Of a stretch of DNA of 64,000 nt, positions 31,549 through 40,083 are shown piece by piece (positions within the stretch are counted from its first letter, which is position 1; the number at the start of each line of letters is the position of its first letter). Origin of the DNA: Tessaracoccus rhinocerotis (lineage in GTDB: Bacteria; Actinomycetota; Actinomycetes; Propionibacteriales; Propionibacteriaceae); contig NZ_VKKG01000002.1 in assembly GCF_007197885.1 (NCBI RefSeq), positions 248,001 to 312,000 of the forward strand, in the 5' to 3' direction. A program made the position numbers and the translations under genes. The notes beneath the pieces are model-generated. The model was not told the DNA's origin. It made no database searches and saw only the letters and a program-made list of their open reading frames with translations.

Positions 31549-31602
31549 CAAGATATGTTGCGAAAGAAGTGTTGTGGAATCTTCGGGGTGGTTCTGGGGG
31601 TT

Positions 31603-32172
31603 TCAGGGGCGAGTGTGCGGTTCCGCGTAGATGAGGGAGAGGGCGTGGATGAAGCGGGCGCCCTCGGGGCGTCGCTCCGGGTCCCGGCGGTCCTGGAAGC
31701 GCGTGATGATCTCGGTGATCTCAGCGCCCAGGGCGCTGACCTCCTCGACGGTCGCCCAGAACCCGACGTTGGAGACCTGGGTGGCGTCCAGCCAGTCCTT
31801 GGACTCGTCGTCCATCCTGGCGGCGACCCGCCGGAAGGCCTCGGCGCGGTGCGTCACGGTCTGGACCGCGAGCTCGGTGGAGGCCAGCACGGTCTCGGGG
31901 AACTCGGGGTCGGCCTCGGTCACCAGGCCCTCGGACGTGCGACGCCACGGCTTCTCGCGGCCGCGCTGCTCCGCGCGCTCGATGAAGCCGTACTTCTCGA
32001 GCATGCGCAGGTGGAACGAGCAGCTCGCGACCGACTCGTCGGTGTGCTCCGCGCACTCGGTGGCGGTCAGCTCGCCGTGCTGGCCCAGCAGGTCCAGCAG
32101 CTGCAGCCGCAGCGGGTGTGCGAGGGCCCGGATGCGCTCGGGCTCGTGGACGACGCTCTTGGGCTGCTCCAT
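31603..32172 (-). CDS. ArsR-type helix-turn-helix regulator
   Basis: A 189-residue regulator. Residues 10-85 form an ArsR winged helix (PERIRALAHPLRLQLLDLL, TATECAEHTDESVASCSFHLRMLEKYGFIERAE). The C-terminal half is a helical effector or dimerisation region with SKDWLDATQVSNVGFWATVEEV; no obvious metal-cysteine pair is present. A TAGGAT element 6 bases before the ATG suggests leaderless expression. Confidence 0.85.
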   Translation of the reverse strand: MEQPKSVVHEPERIRALAHPLRLQLLDLLGQHGELTATECAEHTDESVASCSFHLRMLEKYGFIERAEQRGREKPWRRTSEGLVTEADPEFPETVLASTELAVQTVTHRAEAFRRVAARMDDESKDWLDATQVSNVGFWATVEEVSALGAEITEIITRFQDRRDPERRPEGARFIHALSLIYAEPHTRP

Positions 32173-32178
32173 CCGCCC

Positions 32179-32184
32179 ATCCTA
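32179..32184 (-). promoter_or_regulatory. -10 element of the ArsR-type gene
   Basis: TAGGAT on the minus strand, 6 bases before the ATG at 32172. Confidence 0.4.
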
Positions 32185-32231
32185 AGGCAATCTTGCACAA
32201 GGCAGCTTGACCAAGGGCGTCGAGGAGCCCG

Positions 32232-34763
32232 TCAGTCGTGCCGCGCGAAGCTCAGCACCTGGAGCTGGAGCTCGCCGGCCTCGTCGGAGGCGTCGAGGTC
32301 CACCTTCGCGTGGATGGCCCAGTCGCGGTTGCCGGCCGGGTCGTCCAGGACCTGGCGCACCAGCCAGACCCGACCACCGCGCTGGGTCTCGACGTCGAAG
32401 AACGCCGGCCCGCGCGAGTCCGGCCCGGTGCGGATCTCCTCGTGCTCGTCCCAGTAGTCGCCCAGGGCGTCGTCCCAGCGCTGCCTCGTCATGGGTGAGC
32501 CGGAGTCCAGGACACCCAGGGCGTCCACCTGGTCGTCGGCGGCCAGCTCCACGCGGCGCCACAGGGCGTTGCGGACCATCACGCGGAAGGCCCGCTCGTT
32601 GCCGGAGACCGGCCGCGACGGCGGCGGCACGTCGTCGGCCAACTCGACGGCGTCCGCCCCGGCGAGCGCGGTCAGGGCGGCCCACTCGTCGAGCAGGGAC
32701 GAGTCCACCAGTCGCGTCACCTCTCCGAGCCAGGCGATCAGGTCCGCGAGTTCCTCGGTGCGGAAGCCCTCGGGGACGGTCTGGCGCAACGCCCGGTAGG
32801 CGTCGGACAGGTACCGCAGGACGAGGCCCTCGCTGCGCTGCACCTTGAGGTGTGCGACGTACTCGCCGAACGTCATCGCCTGCGAGTACATGTCGCGCAC
32901 CACGGACTTCGGGGAGACTGCCGTCTCCAGCAGCCAGGGGTGCATGGCCCCGTACTCGAGGTGGGCCTGGTTCAGCCGTTCCTCGAGCGGCTTCGGCCAG
33001 GTCACCTCGTCGAGGATCTCCATGCGTTCCTCGTACTCGTAACCGTCGGCCTTCAGCCCGGCGACGGCCTCGCCGCGCGCCCGGAACTGCTGCGCGAGCA
33101 GGACTGTGCGCGGGTCCTCGAGGGTGGCCTCGATCACGCTCACGACGTCGAGGGCGTAGTCGGGCTCCTCCGGGTCCATGGTCTCGATCAGCGCCAGCGC
33201 GAACGCCGACAGCGGCTGGTTCAGCGCGAAGTCCTGCTGCAGGTCCACGTTCAGCTCGTAGCGACGGCCGTCCCTGGTCGGCTCGGGCAGCCGCTGGACG
33301 ACGTCGGCGCGGATCAGCGAGCGGCCGAGCGAGGCCGCGCGCCGCAGCAGCTTGCGACGTGCGCGTGGCTCGCGGATGCAGCTGTCGACCAGACGCACCA
33401 CCGCGGCCGCGATGTCGCCGTCGCGCTGCAGCAGGTTCAGCAGCATCGAGTGCGTGATGCGCATGCTGGCGTGCAGTTCCTCGGGCTCGCTCTCGATCAG
33501 CTTCTCGAAGCTGGCCTCGGAGTAGTTCACGAAGCCCTCCGGTGGTTTCTTGCGCCGCACGGACTTGAGCTTCTTCTCGTCCCCGGCGTGCTTGGCGAGA
33601 ATCTTCGCGTTCTCCACCTCGTGCTCGGGTGCCTGCGCCACCACGTAGCCAACGGTGTCGTAGCCCGCGCGGCCGGCCCGGCCGGCGATCTGGTGGAACT
33701 CCCGGCTGCGCAGCTGGCGCTGGCGGCGGCCGTCGAACTTGGTGAGCGAGCTGAACAGCACGGTGCGGATGGGGACGTTGATGCCCACGCCCAGGGTGTC
33801 GGTGCCGCAGATCACTGCCAGCAGGCCGCGCTGCGCGAGTTGCTCGACGAGGCGTCGGTACTTGGGCAGCATCCCGGCGTGGTGTACCGCGATGCCGGCG
33901 CGCAGCAGCTTGGACAGGGTGGAGCCGAAACCGGGGGAGAACCTGAAGCCGGCCATCGCCTCCTTCAGCCCCTCGGCGACCGCCGTGCCCGCCTTCTTGA
34001 TCACGCCCTGGCTCAGCAGGGCCTGCGCCTGCTCGACCGCTGCCGCCTGGGTGGAGTGGACGACGTAGACGGGGGCCTGCTGGTCCGCTACGAGGCGGGT
34101 GATGGTCTCGTGGATCGGGTCCAGGGACCAGGAGTACTTCAGCGGTACCGGGCGTTGCGCCCCTCCGATCACGGACGTCGTGCGGCCGGTGCGCTCGGCG
34201 AGGTCCTTGGACAGTTCCGTGACGTCGCCGAGGGTGGCGGACATGATCACGAACTGTGCCTGCGGCAGCTCCACGAGCGGCACCTGCCACGCCCAGCCGC
34301 GGTCGCGGTCAGCGATGAAGTGGAACTCGTCCATCACCACCTGGTCCACCACCGCGTTGCGGCCCTCCCTCAGTGCGATGTTGGCGAGGATCTCGGCAGT
34401 GCAGCAGATGATGGGGGCGTCGGGGTTGACCGACGCGTCGCCGGTGACCATCCCGACGACGTCGGCCCCGAAGGTCTCGCACAGCGCGAAGAACTTCTCG
34501 CTCACGAGCGCCTTGATCGGGGCGGTGTAGTAGCTGCGGCCGCCGGTGGCGAGCGCCACGTAGTGCGCCCCCGTCGCGATCAGCGACTTGCCGGATCCCG
34601 TGGGCGTGGTGACCACGACGTTGGCGCCCGAGAGGATCTCGATGAGCGCCTCGTCCTGGTGCGGGTACAGGGCAAGGCCGTCGCGGCCGGCCCATGCGGT
34701 GAAGGCCTCGTAGAAGGCGTCGGGGTCCTTGCCGGTGTGCTCGAGGGTGTCGGTGAGAGTCAT
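32232..34763 (-). CDS. DEAD/DEAH-box (Ski2-like) helicase with DUF3516 C-terminus
   Basis: An 843-residue superfamily 2 helicase. Walker A TPTGSGKS is at 53-60, motif II DEFH at 145-148, motif III SATLGD, and motif VI QIAGRAGRAGYDTVG in the second RecA lobe, whose Ski2-like GINVPIRTVLF precedes it. The last about 400 residues match the layout of actinobacterial DUF3516 helicases (LVLRYLSDAYRALRQTVPEGF). Probably unwinds RNA or DNA in repair or RNA turnover; role not established. Single gene on the minus strand. Confidence 0.9.
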   Translation of the reverse strand: MTLTDTLEHTGKDPDAFYEAFTAWAGRDGLALYPHQDEALIEILSGANVVVTTPTGSGKSLIATGAHYVALATGGRSYYTAPIKALVSEKFFALCETFGADVVGMVTGDASVNPDAPIICCTAEILANIALREGRNAVVDQVVMDEFHFIADRDRGWAWQVPLVELPQAQFVIMSATLGDVTELSKDLAERTGRTTSVIGGAQRPVPLKYSWSLDPIHETITRLVADQQAPVYVVHSTQAAAVEQAQALLSQGVIKKAGTAVAEGLKEAMAGFRFSPGFGSTLSKLLRAGIAVHHAGMLPKYRRLVEQLAQRGLLAVICGTDTLGVGINVPIRTVLFSSLTKFDGRRQRQLRSREFHQIAGRAGRAGYDTVGYVVAQAPEHEVENAKILAKHAGDEKKLKSVRRKKPPEGFVNYSEASFEKLIESEPEELHASMRITHSMLLNLLQRDGDIAAAVVRLVDSCIREPRARRKLLRRAASLGRSLIRADVVQRLPEPTRDGRRYELNVDLQQDFALNQPLSAFALALIETMDPEEPDYALDVVSVIEATLEDPRTVLLAQQFRARGEAVAGLKADGYEYEERMEILDEVTWPKPLEERLNQAHLEYGAMHPWLLETAVSPKSVVRDMYSQAMTFGEYVAHLKVQRSEGLVLRYLSDAYRALRQTVPEGFRTEELADLIAWLGEVTRLVDSSLLDEWAALTALAGADAVELADDVPPPSRPVSGNERAFRVMVRNALWRRVELAADDQVDALGVLDSGSPMTRQRWDDALGDYWDEHEEIRTGPDSRGPAFFDVETQRGGRVWLVRQVLDDPAGNRDWAIHAKVDLDASDEAGELQLQVLSFARHD

Positions 34764-34811
34764 GTTGTGTCCATCGTGTCATGACCCGGCCCTGGGAGTA
34801 CGGTGCCTGCC

Positions 34812-35294
34812 ATGGGCACGAGAACGTGGCTGGCGCTGGTGGCGGCACTGCTGGTGCTGCTGCCGGGATGCACCGAACCTGACTTTCCGCGGGACCCCGA
34901 GGGCACGCTGCTGCGCGCCATGGGCGGCGAGTTGCGGGTCGGGGTCTCGGAGAACCCGCCCCACACGGAGGTGGCCGACGACGGGTCCGTCTCCGGTGAG
35001 GAGGTGGAAATCATTCAGGGCTGGGCCGACTCCATCGGCGCCGAGGTCGCATGGAGCGACGGCGCCGAGAGCGTGCTGATGGAACGGCTGAAGCTGGGGG
35101 AGTTGGACATCGTCATCGGTGGCCTCGCCTCCGACTCGCCCTGGACCACCCACGCCGCCCTCACCCGCCCGTACGCCGAGGTGAACGGTCCCGACGGGAA
35201 GCCGAGCAAGCTGGTGATCGCCGTCCTGATGGGGGAGAACGCCCTGCAGTCCAGCCTCGAGCGGTTCCTGATCAGCGAGGGGCTGGAACCATGA
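34812..35294 (+). CDS. Truncated solute-binding-protein-like lipoprotein
   Basis: A 160-residue lipoprotein: signal peptide with lipobox LLPGC (Cys about residue 20), then GGELRVGVSENPPHTEVADDGSVSGEEVEIIQGWADSIG and LMERLKLGELDIVIGGL, the opening lobe of SBP_bac_3 (amino-acid-type) binding proteins. The usual second lobe is mostly missing; it ends after RPYAEVN and a short helix. It is therefore about 60% of a normal binding protein. An in-frame GTG at 34803 is an alternative start. Overlaps the CDF transporter gene (ATGA), so it may be a sensor or accessory for that transporter. Confidence 0.7.
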   Translation: MGTRTWLALVAALLVLLPGCTEPDFPRDPEGTLLRAMGGELRVGVSENPPHTEVADDGSVSGEEVEIIQGWADSIGAEVAWSDGAESVLMERLKLGELDIVIGGLASDSPWTTHAALTRPYAEVNGPDGKPSKLVIAVLMGENALQSSLERFLISEGLEP

Positions 35295-36280
35295 GCGGGC
35301 ACACGACGCTGCCGGAGCACGAGCGGGAGTTGCTCCACAAGGCCGTCCGCCTGCAGTGGGTGAGCCTGTTCGTCATGGCCCTGGTGGTCACCTCCGTCGG
35401 CCTGGTGGCGGGGCAGTCGCAGGCCATGCGCACCGCTTTCGCGGAGGACGCACTCGCGCTGCTCCCGCCCATCGTCTTCCTCGTCGGCGTGTGGCGCACC
35501 GGCAAGAGCCGGGACCCCGACCACCCCTACGGCCACCACCGCGCCATCGGGGCGGGCCACCTGGTGGCGGCCGTCACCCTCCTCGTACTGGGTGCCTCCC
35601 TCGTCTGGAACGGCGCCTCCGGGCTGGTCAAGGGCGAGCACCCGCCGATCGGGGTGTTCTCGTTCGCCGGCGTCACCGTGTGGGCGGGATGGCTGATGAT
35701 CGTGGTGATGGCCATCGTGATGGTGCCGCCCATGATCCTCGGCCGGCTCAAGATGAAGCTGGCCCGTCCCCTGCACGACAAGGTCCTGAGTGCGGACGCG
35801 GACATGAACAAGGCCGACTGGACCACGGGTGCCGCCACCATCGCCGGGGTGACCGGGATCGGGTTCGGGCTGTGGTGGGCCGACTCCGTGGCGGCCATCC
35901 TGGTCTCGCTGAGCATCCTGTGGGACGGCTGGAAGAACATCCGGGAGGCGGTCCGTGACCTGCTCGATGCCCGCGCCAGCGAGATCGACTCGGCGGAACC
36001 GCACCCCCTCGTGGACAAGCTCCGCGACGAGGCCGACCGGACCGACTGGGTGGACCGCGCCACCGTCCGGGTCCGCGACATGGGCCACGTCTTCCACAGC
36101 GAGGTGATGGTGGTGCCCAGGCGCGGCGTGGACCCGACGGTGGACCAGGTGGAGGAGTTGAGGCGCCGCTGCCAGGAGCTCGACTGGAAGACCGACGACA
36201 CCGTCGTGGTGGTCATGCACCACCTCCCCAAGGAACTGGTTCCGCCGGATCAGTCCTCGACGAGTGGGACGAACACGTAG
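35291..36280 (+). CDS. Cation diffusion facilitator (CDF) transporter
   Basis: A 329-residue protein with a six-helix membrane domain and a cytosolic C-terminal domain. HPYGHHRAIGAGHLVAA is the characteristic loop, and ADMNKADWTTGAATIAGV followed by WWADSVAAILVSL form the second half of the transport site. The cytosolic part (VRVRDMGHVFHSEVMVVP) is the dimerising metal-sensing domain. Exports divalent metals such as Zn2+, Co2+ or Mn2+; the metal is not decided. Translationally coupled to the lipoprotein. Overlaps the convergent methyltransferase by 31 bases. Confidence 0.87.
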   Translation: MSGHTTLPEHERELLHKAVRLQWVSLFVMALVVTSVGLVAGQSQAMRTAFAEDALALLPPIVFLVGVWRTGKSRDPDHPYGHHRAIGAGHLVAAVTLLVLGASLVWNGASGLVKGEHPPIGVFSFAGVTVWAGWLMIVVMAIVMVPPMILGRLKMKLARPLHDKVLSADADMNKADWTTGAATIAGVTGIGFGLWWADSVAAILVSLSILWDGWKNIREAVRDLLDARASEIDSAEPHPLVDKLRDEADRTDWVDRATVRVRDMGHVFHSEVMVVPRRGVDPTVDQVEELRRRCQELDWKTDDTVVVVMHHLPKELVPPDQSSTSGTNT

Positions 36281-36819
36281 AGCCCGTGCTCGGTGGTCTC
36301 GGCGCCGGGGCCGCGCCTGAGGACCCGGGTCATCCGGCCGTCGACGGGCACCACCATCACGCCCTCTTCGGCGAGCTGGTCCACCAGCGCAGTGGGCAGT
36401 GTCCCTGCCATCGCGGAGACGAGGATCCTGTCGAACGGCGCCTCGTCGGGCAGGCCGAGGCGGCCGTGCTCGGCAGGTCGGATCTCCGCCTGTGGCCAGT
36501 CCCCGGAGCGCAGCGCCGCGCGTCCGTGCTCCACCAGGGCCGGCACCCGCTCGACGCCGATCACGCGGCCCTGCGGACCCACCAGTTCCGCCAGGAGCGC
36601 GGTGGTCCAGCCGGACCCGGAGCCGACGTCGAGCACCTTCATCCCGGGGGCGACGTCGAGCAGTTCCAGCATCGCGGCGACGGTGCTGGGCTGGGAGTTC
36701 GTCTGTCCGTGGGTCAACGGCAACGGGCAGTCGAGCTGCCACTGCGCGCGCAGGTGCTCCGGCAGGAACGCCGGTCGGGGCGCGGCCACGAAGGCTGCGG
36801 CGATTCGCTCACGGGACAA
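36250..36819 (-). CDS. Protein-L-isoaspartate O-methyltransferase family protein
   Basis: A 189-residue SAM methyltransferase. GQTNSQPSTVAAMLELL is the PIMT hallmark upstream of motif I VLDVGSGSGWTTALLAELV; VIGVERVPALVEHGRAAL and ILVSAMAGTLPTALVDQL follow. It repairs isoaspartyl residues or a related carboxyl. TTG at 36819 is the start: GGAGGT lies 5 bases upstream and MSRERIAAAF is a normal family beginning. It overlaps the end of the upstream lipoprotein gene by 11 bases. Confidence 0.87.
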   Translation of the reverse strand: MSRERIAAAFVAAPRPAFLPEHLRAQWQLDCPLPLTHGQTNSQPSTVAAMLELLDVAPGMKVLDVGSGSGWTTALLAELVGPQGRVIGVERVPALVEHGRAALRSGDWPQAEIRPAEHGRLGLPDEAPFDRILVSAMAGTLPTALVDQLAEEGVMVVPVDGRMTRVLRRGPGAETTEHGLYVFVPLVED

Positions 36820-37279
36820 GGTGTACCTCCCCGCGCTCGACGCCCAACTGTGACAGCGGCAGGTCCCAGACCTGGACCTGGGTGGGGGACCACGCACACA
36901 TGGTCTCCGGCTCCGGGTCGCGGAGTGCGAACCGGACGGCGCCGCCGCCCCCGTCCTCGACCGAGGCCACCTCGGTGCACCTGGGCCAGGCGGCCACCAG
37001 CAACACCGAGTCGTCCAGGTCCACCTGCTCGACGGCGGCACCGTTGGCGTCGCGCATGGCCGGCGGCAACTCCTCCAGCCAGTCGAGCCAGTCCTCCTCG
37101 GTGGCGATGATCCGCACCGGCGCCCGCTTGTCGAAGCCGCTGAGGTCGTGCGTCGCCTCGTCCCACTGCACGACGACGTGGCCGACCGTCGCGCCCGGCA
37201 GCAGGGGCCCGCAAGCCGACAGCGTCGCGGCGAGCACGGCGATGGCCGACAGGGTCGTGATCGGGCGTCTCGGCAGCAT
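36809..37279 (-). CDS. Hypothetical lipoprotein
   Basis: A 156-residue protein with a lipoprotein signal (MLPRRPITTLSAIAVLAATLSAC), then a small domain with APVRIIATEEDWLDWLEELP and SVLLVAAWPRCTEVASVE. No family recognised; the strand-rich pattern resembles small secreted domains that follow a 'protease-inhibitor-like' layout, but this is a guess. AGGAGG precedes the ATG. Same operon as the methyltransferase. Confidence 0.7.
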   Translation of the reverse strand: MLPRRPITTLSAIAVLAATLSACGPLLPGATVGHVVVQWDEATHDLSGFDKRAPVRIIATEEDWLDWLEELPPAMRDANGAAVEQVDLDDSVLLVAAWPRCTEVASVEDGGGGAVRFALRDPEPETMCAWSPTQVQVWDLPLSQLGVERGEVHLVP

Positions 37280-37335
37280 CGGTCCTCCTCTGGACAGGGT
37301 AGGACGGGGCGGGGCCAGTTTTGCCGAGCATGGTA

Positions 37336-37349
37336 TCTTGATATCAAGA
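37336..37349. promoter_or_regulatory. 14-bp palindrome TCTTGATATCAAGA upstream of the MFS gene
   Basis: A perfect inverted repeat overlapping TATCTT (37334-37339), 17 bases before the MFS start codon. Size and half-site (TATCTTGA) suit a MarR or PadR family operator. No regulator is encoded next to it. Confidence 0.55.
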
Positions 37350-37366
37350 GACTTTGAGGTGAGAGC

Positions 37367-38692
37367 ATGTTGGTCGTGAGCGAACGGGCGCCGAGCGCGC
37401 GGCAGGCACTGGCGAGGCTGGTGTGGCCCATCTATGCGCCGATGCTGCTCGCCGCCATCGGCTCCACCGCCCTGATGCCGATGATCCCGCTGATCGCGCT
37501 CGAGCTGGGGTTCAGCGTCCCGGCGGCCGCCGCGCTGACGATGATCTCCGGACTCGTCGGGGTGCTCGGACCGATCCCCGCCGGGAGGGCCATGACCATG
37601 GTCGGGGAGCGGACGGCAATGATCGTGATGGGCGTCGGGCTCGCGCTCAGCGGGCTGGCAGGCTTCGCCGTCGTGTCCGACGGCCTCGGTGGGGGCGATG
37701 ACTGGTGGCACAGGGTCGCGTTCGTCCTGGTCCTGTTCGCCTCGGCCGTGTGCCAGCAGGTCTGGATGCTGGGACGGCAGTCCTACATGGGCTCGCAGCT
37801 GCCGGTGGCGGTGCGCGCGCGGGGCATGTCCACCCTCGGCGGAATGATGCGCATCGGACAGGTGATCGGTCCGGTGCTGGGCGCCGGAGTGCTGGTGGTG
37901 GCCCACGAGGGCTACGTGTTCCTGCTGCAGGCGGTGACCGCGCTGGCCGCGACGCTGTTGGTGACGTTCAAGATGCTGCCCCCCGAGGGCGACGGCCCGG
38001 CGGCCTCTCGCGCCAGCCGACGCGAGGCCTCCCGGACCCCGATCCCGCCGACCCCCGCCCCCCATGCGCCCGGCAGGCCGGCGATCACCACGATGCTCCT
38101 GACCGGGCTCGGCATCGTCCCCTTGAACATGGCGCGCATCAACCGCCCGCTGATCCTGCCACTGCTCGGTGCGGTGCTCGGCCTCGACGCGGCCACGATC
38201 TCGCTGGTCTTCGGCGCCGCCGCGCTGGTGGAGATCGTGATGTTCGTCCCGGCCGGCACGTTGATGGACCGTAGGGGCAGGGCGGCCGTCGCCGTTCCGG
38301 CGCTGCTGGTCAGTGGCCTGTCCTACGTGCTGCTCGCCGTGCTCGCCGTCACGATCGGCACCAGGTCGGAGGCCGGGGCGCTGGTGGCAGTCACCGTGTC
38401 CGCCGTGTTCGTCGCCCTCGGCAACGGACTGAGTGCCGGCATCGTCATGACGCTAGGCGTCGACCTATCGCCCGAGGAGCACCGGACCCGCCACCTCGCC
38501 CGCTGGAACACCATCACCAGCGTCGGCAGGTTCGCCGGCCCCGGCCTCGTGACCGGGGTCACGCTCTTCGCGCCGGTGGCTGCGGCAGGGCTGGCCACGG
38601 GCGTGCTCTGCGTGGCGGGCGGGCTCTGGCTGTGGAAGTACCTGCCGGGGGTCACGCCGTCGCCGAACGGGCCTCCACCGAAATCGTCATGA
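37367..38692 (+). CDS. Major facilitator superfamily transporter
   Basis: A 441-residue protein with 12 predicted helices in two halves separated by a Pro/Arg-rich loop (about residues 205-235, SRASRREASRTPIPPTP). The PAGRAMTMVGERTAMIV and VPAGTLMDRRGRAAVAVP loops are the MFS A-motifs of each half. Likely drug or metabolite exporter; substrate unknown. Start supported by a GAGGTGA sequence 7 bases upstream. The 3' 41 bases overlap the convergent mutarotase gene. Confidence 0.85.
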   Translation: MLVVSERAPSARQALARLVWPIYAPMLLAAIGSTALMPMIPLIALELGFSVPAAAALTMISGLVGVLGPIPAGRAMTMVGERTAMIVMGVGLALSGLAGFAVVSDGLGGGDDWWHRVAFVLVLFASAVCQQVWMLGRQSYMGSQLPVAVRARGMSTLGGMMRIGQVIGPVLGAGVLVVAHEGYVFLLQAVTALAATLLVTFKMLPPEGDGPAASRASRREASRTPIPPTPAPHAPGRPAITTMLLTGLGIVPLNMARINRPLILPLLGAVLGLDAATISLVFGAAALVEIVMFVPAGTLMDRRGRAAVAVPALLVSGLSYVLLAVLAVTIGTRSEAGALVAVTVSAVFVALGNGLSAGIVMTLGVDLSPEEHRTRHLARWNTITSVGRFAGPGLVTGVTLFAPVAAAGLATGVLCVAGGLWLWKYLPGVTPSPNGPPPKSS

Positions 38693-39512
38693 CCATCGTG
38701 TGGGAGCCGCCGGCGAGGACCGTCACCGCGTCGCGCTGGACGTTGCCGACCTCGATGCAAACCATCTGGTCCCACTCGTCTGCCGCGAAGGCGGGGGGCA
38801 CGTCGGGCCCGGGGTTCCAGACAACGATGCTGGCGGCCTTGCCCGAGCGGATCCGGATGGTGCGGTCCGGGCCCACGAGCGCGACCTCCCCCGAATGACG
38901 GTGGACCGCGTTCAGCGCGGCGGGCAGTTCCGGATCGCCGTCGGTGGAGCGACTGACGGGTGGCGAGACGGTGTGGTCGCGCATCTGGGTGCCGTCGAGG
39001 CCGAGGATCCGGGCCCCGCCCCCGGGCACCGCGAAGTAGGTGTGGAGTGCCTCGTCGAGCACGAACTCCGTGGTGGGGGACCCGACGGTGAACCGCACTG
39101 TGAGGTCGCGGCCGAAGTTCGCCTCGTAGCGGAACCAGAGGTCGGAGGGGTAGTTCTCGGCCCCCGGCAGGTGGGCGACGTCGACGGCCTCCAGTTCCCA
39201 CACGAGCCGCGTGCCGTGCTCGTCCTCGGACTGCGAGGAGAGCTGCCACGGTACCCAGCGGACGAGGCCGTGCGGCGCGGGCACCTCGACCTCGTCGCGG
39301 CCCTGCCCGAACCACGGGGCGCAGATGGGGATGCCGCCGTGGATCTCGAGTCCCTCGCCGACGGCGGCGTCGCGACTGACGAACAGCACCTCGTCGTCGC
39401 CGGCGGGCCGCCAGGACAAGACGGTGGCGCCCAGGTCCATCGCGGTGGCGGTGCAGTGCGGGTTGGAGATGCTTCGCACGCCGGCGGCTGCGAACTCCTC
39501 GGGAGTGGCCAT
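38652..39512 (-). CDS. D-hexose-6-phosphate mutarotase (YeaD-like aldose epimerase)
   Basis: A 286-residue galactose-mutarotase-fold protein. IHGGIPICAPWFGQGR, HGLVRWVPWQL (conserved His), LHTYFAVP (second His) and VVWNPGP near the end match hexose-6-phosphate mutarotases that interconvert glucose-6-phosphate anomers. ATG at 39512 sits 7 bases from TACCGT; a GTG three codons upstream is possible. Divergent from the GNAT gene with only 37 bases between start codons. Confidence 0.88.
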   Translation of the reverse strand: MATPEEFAAAGVRSISNPHCTATAMDLGATVLSWRPAGDDEVLFVSRDAAVGEGLEIHGGIPICAPWFGQGRDEVEVPAPHGLVRWVPWQLSSQSEDEHGTRLVWELEAVDVAHLPGAENYPSDLWFRYEANFGRDLTVRFTVGSPTTEFVLDEALHTYFAVPGGGARILGLDGTQMRDHTVSPPVSRSTDGDPELPAALNAVHRHSGEVALVGPDRTIRIRSGKAASIVVWNPGPDVPPAFAADEWDQMVCIEVGNVQRDAVTVLAGGSHTMVMTISVEARSATA

Positions 39513-39519
39513 GCGGACC

Positions 39520-39542
39520 ACGGTATCGGCGCCGCATAGAAT
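39520..39542. promoter_or_regulatory. Divergent leaderless promoter pair
   Basis: TACCGT (minus strand, 39520-39525) is 7 bases from the mutarotase ATG, and TAGAAT (plus strand, 39537-39542) is 7 bases from the GNAT ATG. The two -10 elements are 11 bases apart, so the promoters should interfere with each other. Confidence 0.45.
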
Positions 39543-39549
39543 TCCTCAC

Positions 39550-40056
39550 ATGGCGCCCACCATCCGCTCGGCCAAGCCCGCCGACCTCCAGGCGATCGTC
39601 GACATCTACAACGAGGCCGGAGTGGGGACCACCGCCTCCTACGACCTCGAGCCCGTGGACCTGACCAACCGCCGGGCCTGGTTCGACAGGCTCCACTCCG
39701 CGGGATTCCCGGTGCTCGTCCTCGAGGACGAGGGCGAGGTCGTCGGGTACGCCTGCTACGGCCCCTTCCGGGACAAGGCGGGCTACGCCCACACCGTCGA
39801 GCACTCCGTCTACGTGGCCCCCGGTCGACGTGCGGCCGGTGCCGGGCGGATGCTGATGTCCGCCCTGATCGACTACGCCCGCGGCCACGGCGTCCACGTC
39901 ATGGTGGGCGTCCTCGACGCCGAGAACGAGGCCTCCCGCACCTTCCACCGTCGGCTGGGGTTCGAGGAGTCCGCCGTCCTGCCCCAGGTGGGCCGCAAGT
40001 TCGGGCGCTGGCTCGACGTCCTGTTCACCACGCTGACGTTCCCTGCCGAGGACTGA
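39550..40056 (+). CDS. GNAT N-acetyltransferase (phosphinothricin-acetyltransferase-like)
   Basis: A 168-residue GNAT protein of the Pat/YncA type: IRSAKPADLQAIVDIYNEAG, ASYDLEPVDLTNRRAWFD, GYACYGPFRDKAGYAHTVEHSVYVAP, and the acetyl-CoA loop GRRAAGAGRMLMSALID. Typical substrates are phosphinothricin, methionine sulfoximine or other amino acids; the one here is not known. Leaderless start at 39550. Confidence 0.87.
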   Translation: MAPTIRSAKPADLQAIVDIYNEAGVGTTASYDLEPVDLTNRRAWFDRLHSAGFPVLVLEDEGEVVGYACYGPFRDKAGYAHTVEHSVYVAPGRRAAGAGRMLMSALIDYARGHGVHVMVGVLDAENEASRTFHRRLGFEESAVLPQVGRKFGRWLDVLFTTLTFPAED

Positions 40057-40071
40057 GCGCCGCCGCACCGT

Positions 40072-40077
40072 TAGCAT
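40072..40077 (+). promoter_or_regulatory. -10 element of the phosphoribosyltransferase gene
   Basis: TAGCAT, 6 bases before the ATG at 40084; no Shine-Dalgarno. Confidence 0.4.
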
Positions 40078-40083
40078 TGCTCC

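Noticed and set aside
32185-32231. TTGTGCAA-like symmetry upstream of the ArsR-type gene as its operator
   Set aside because: The half-sites do not match well enough (TTGTGC against TTGCAC) and the spacing to the -10 is off; the palindrome at 31533-31548 is a better candidate.
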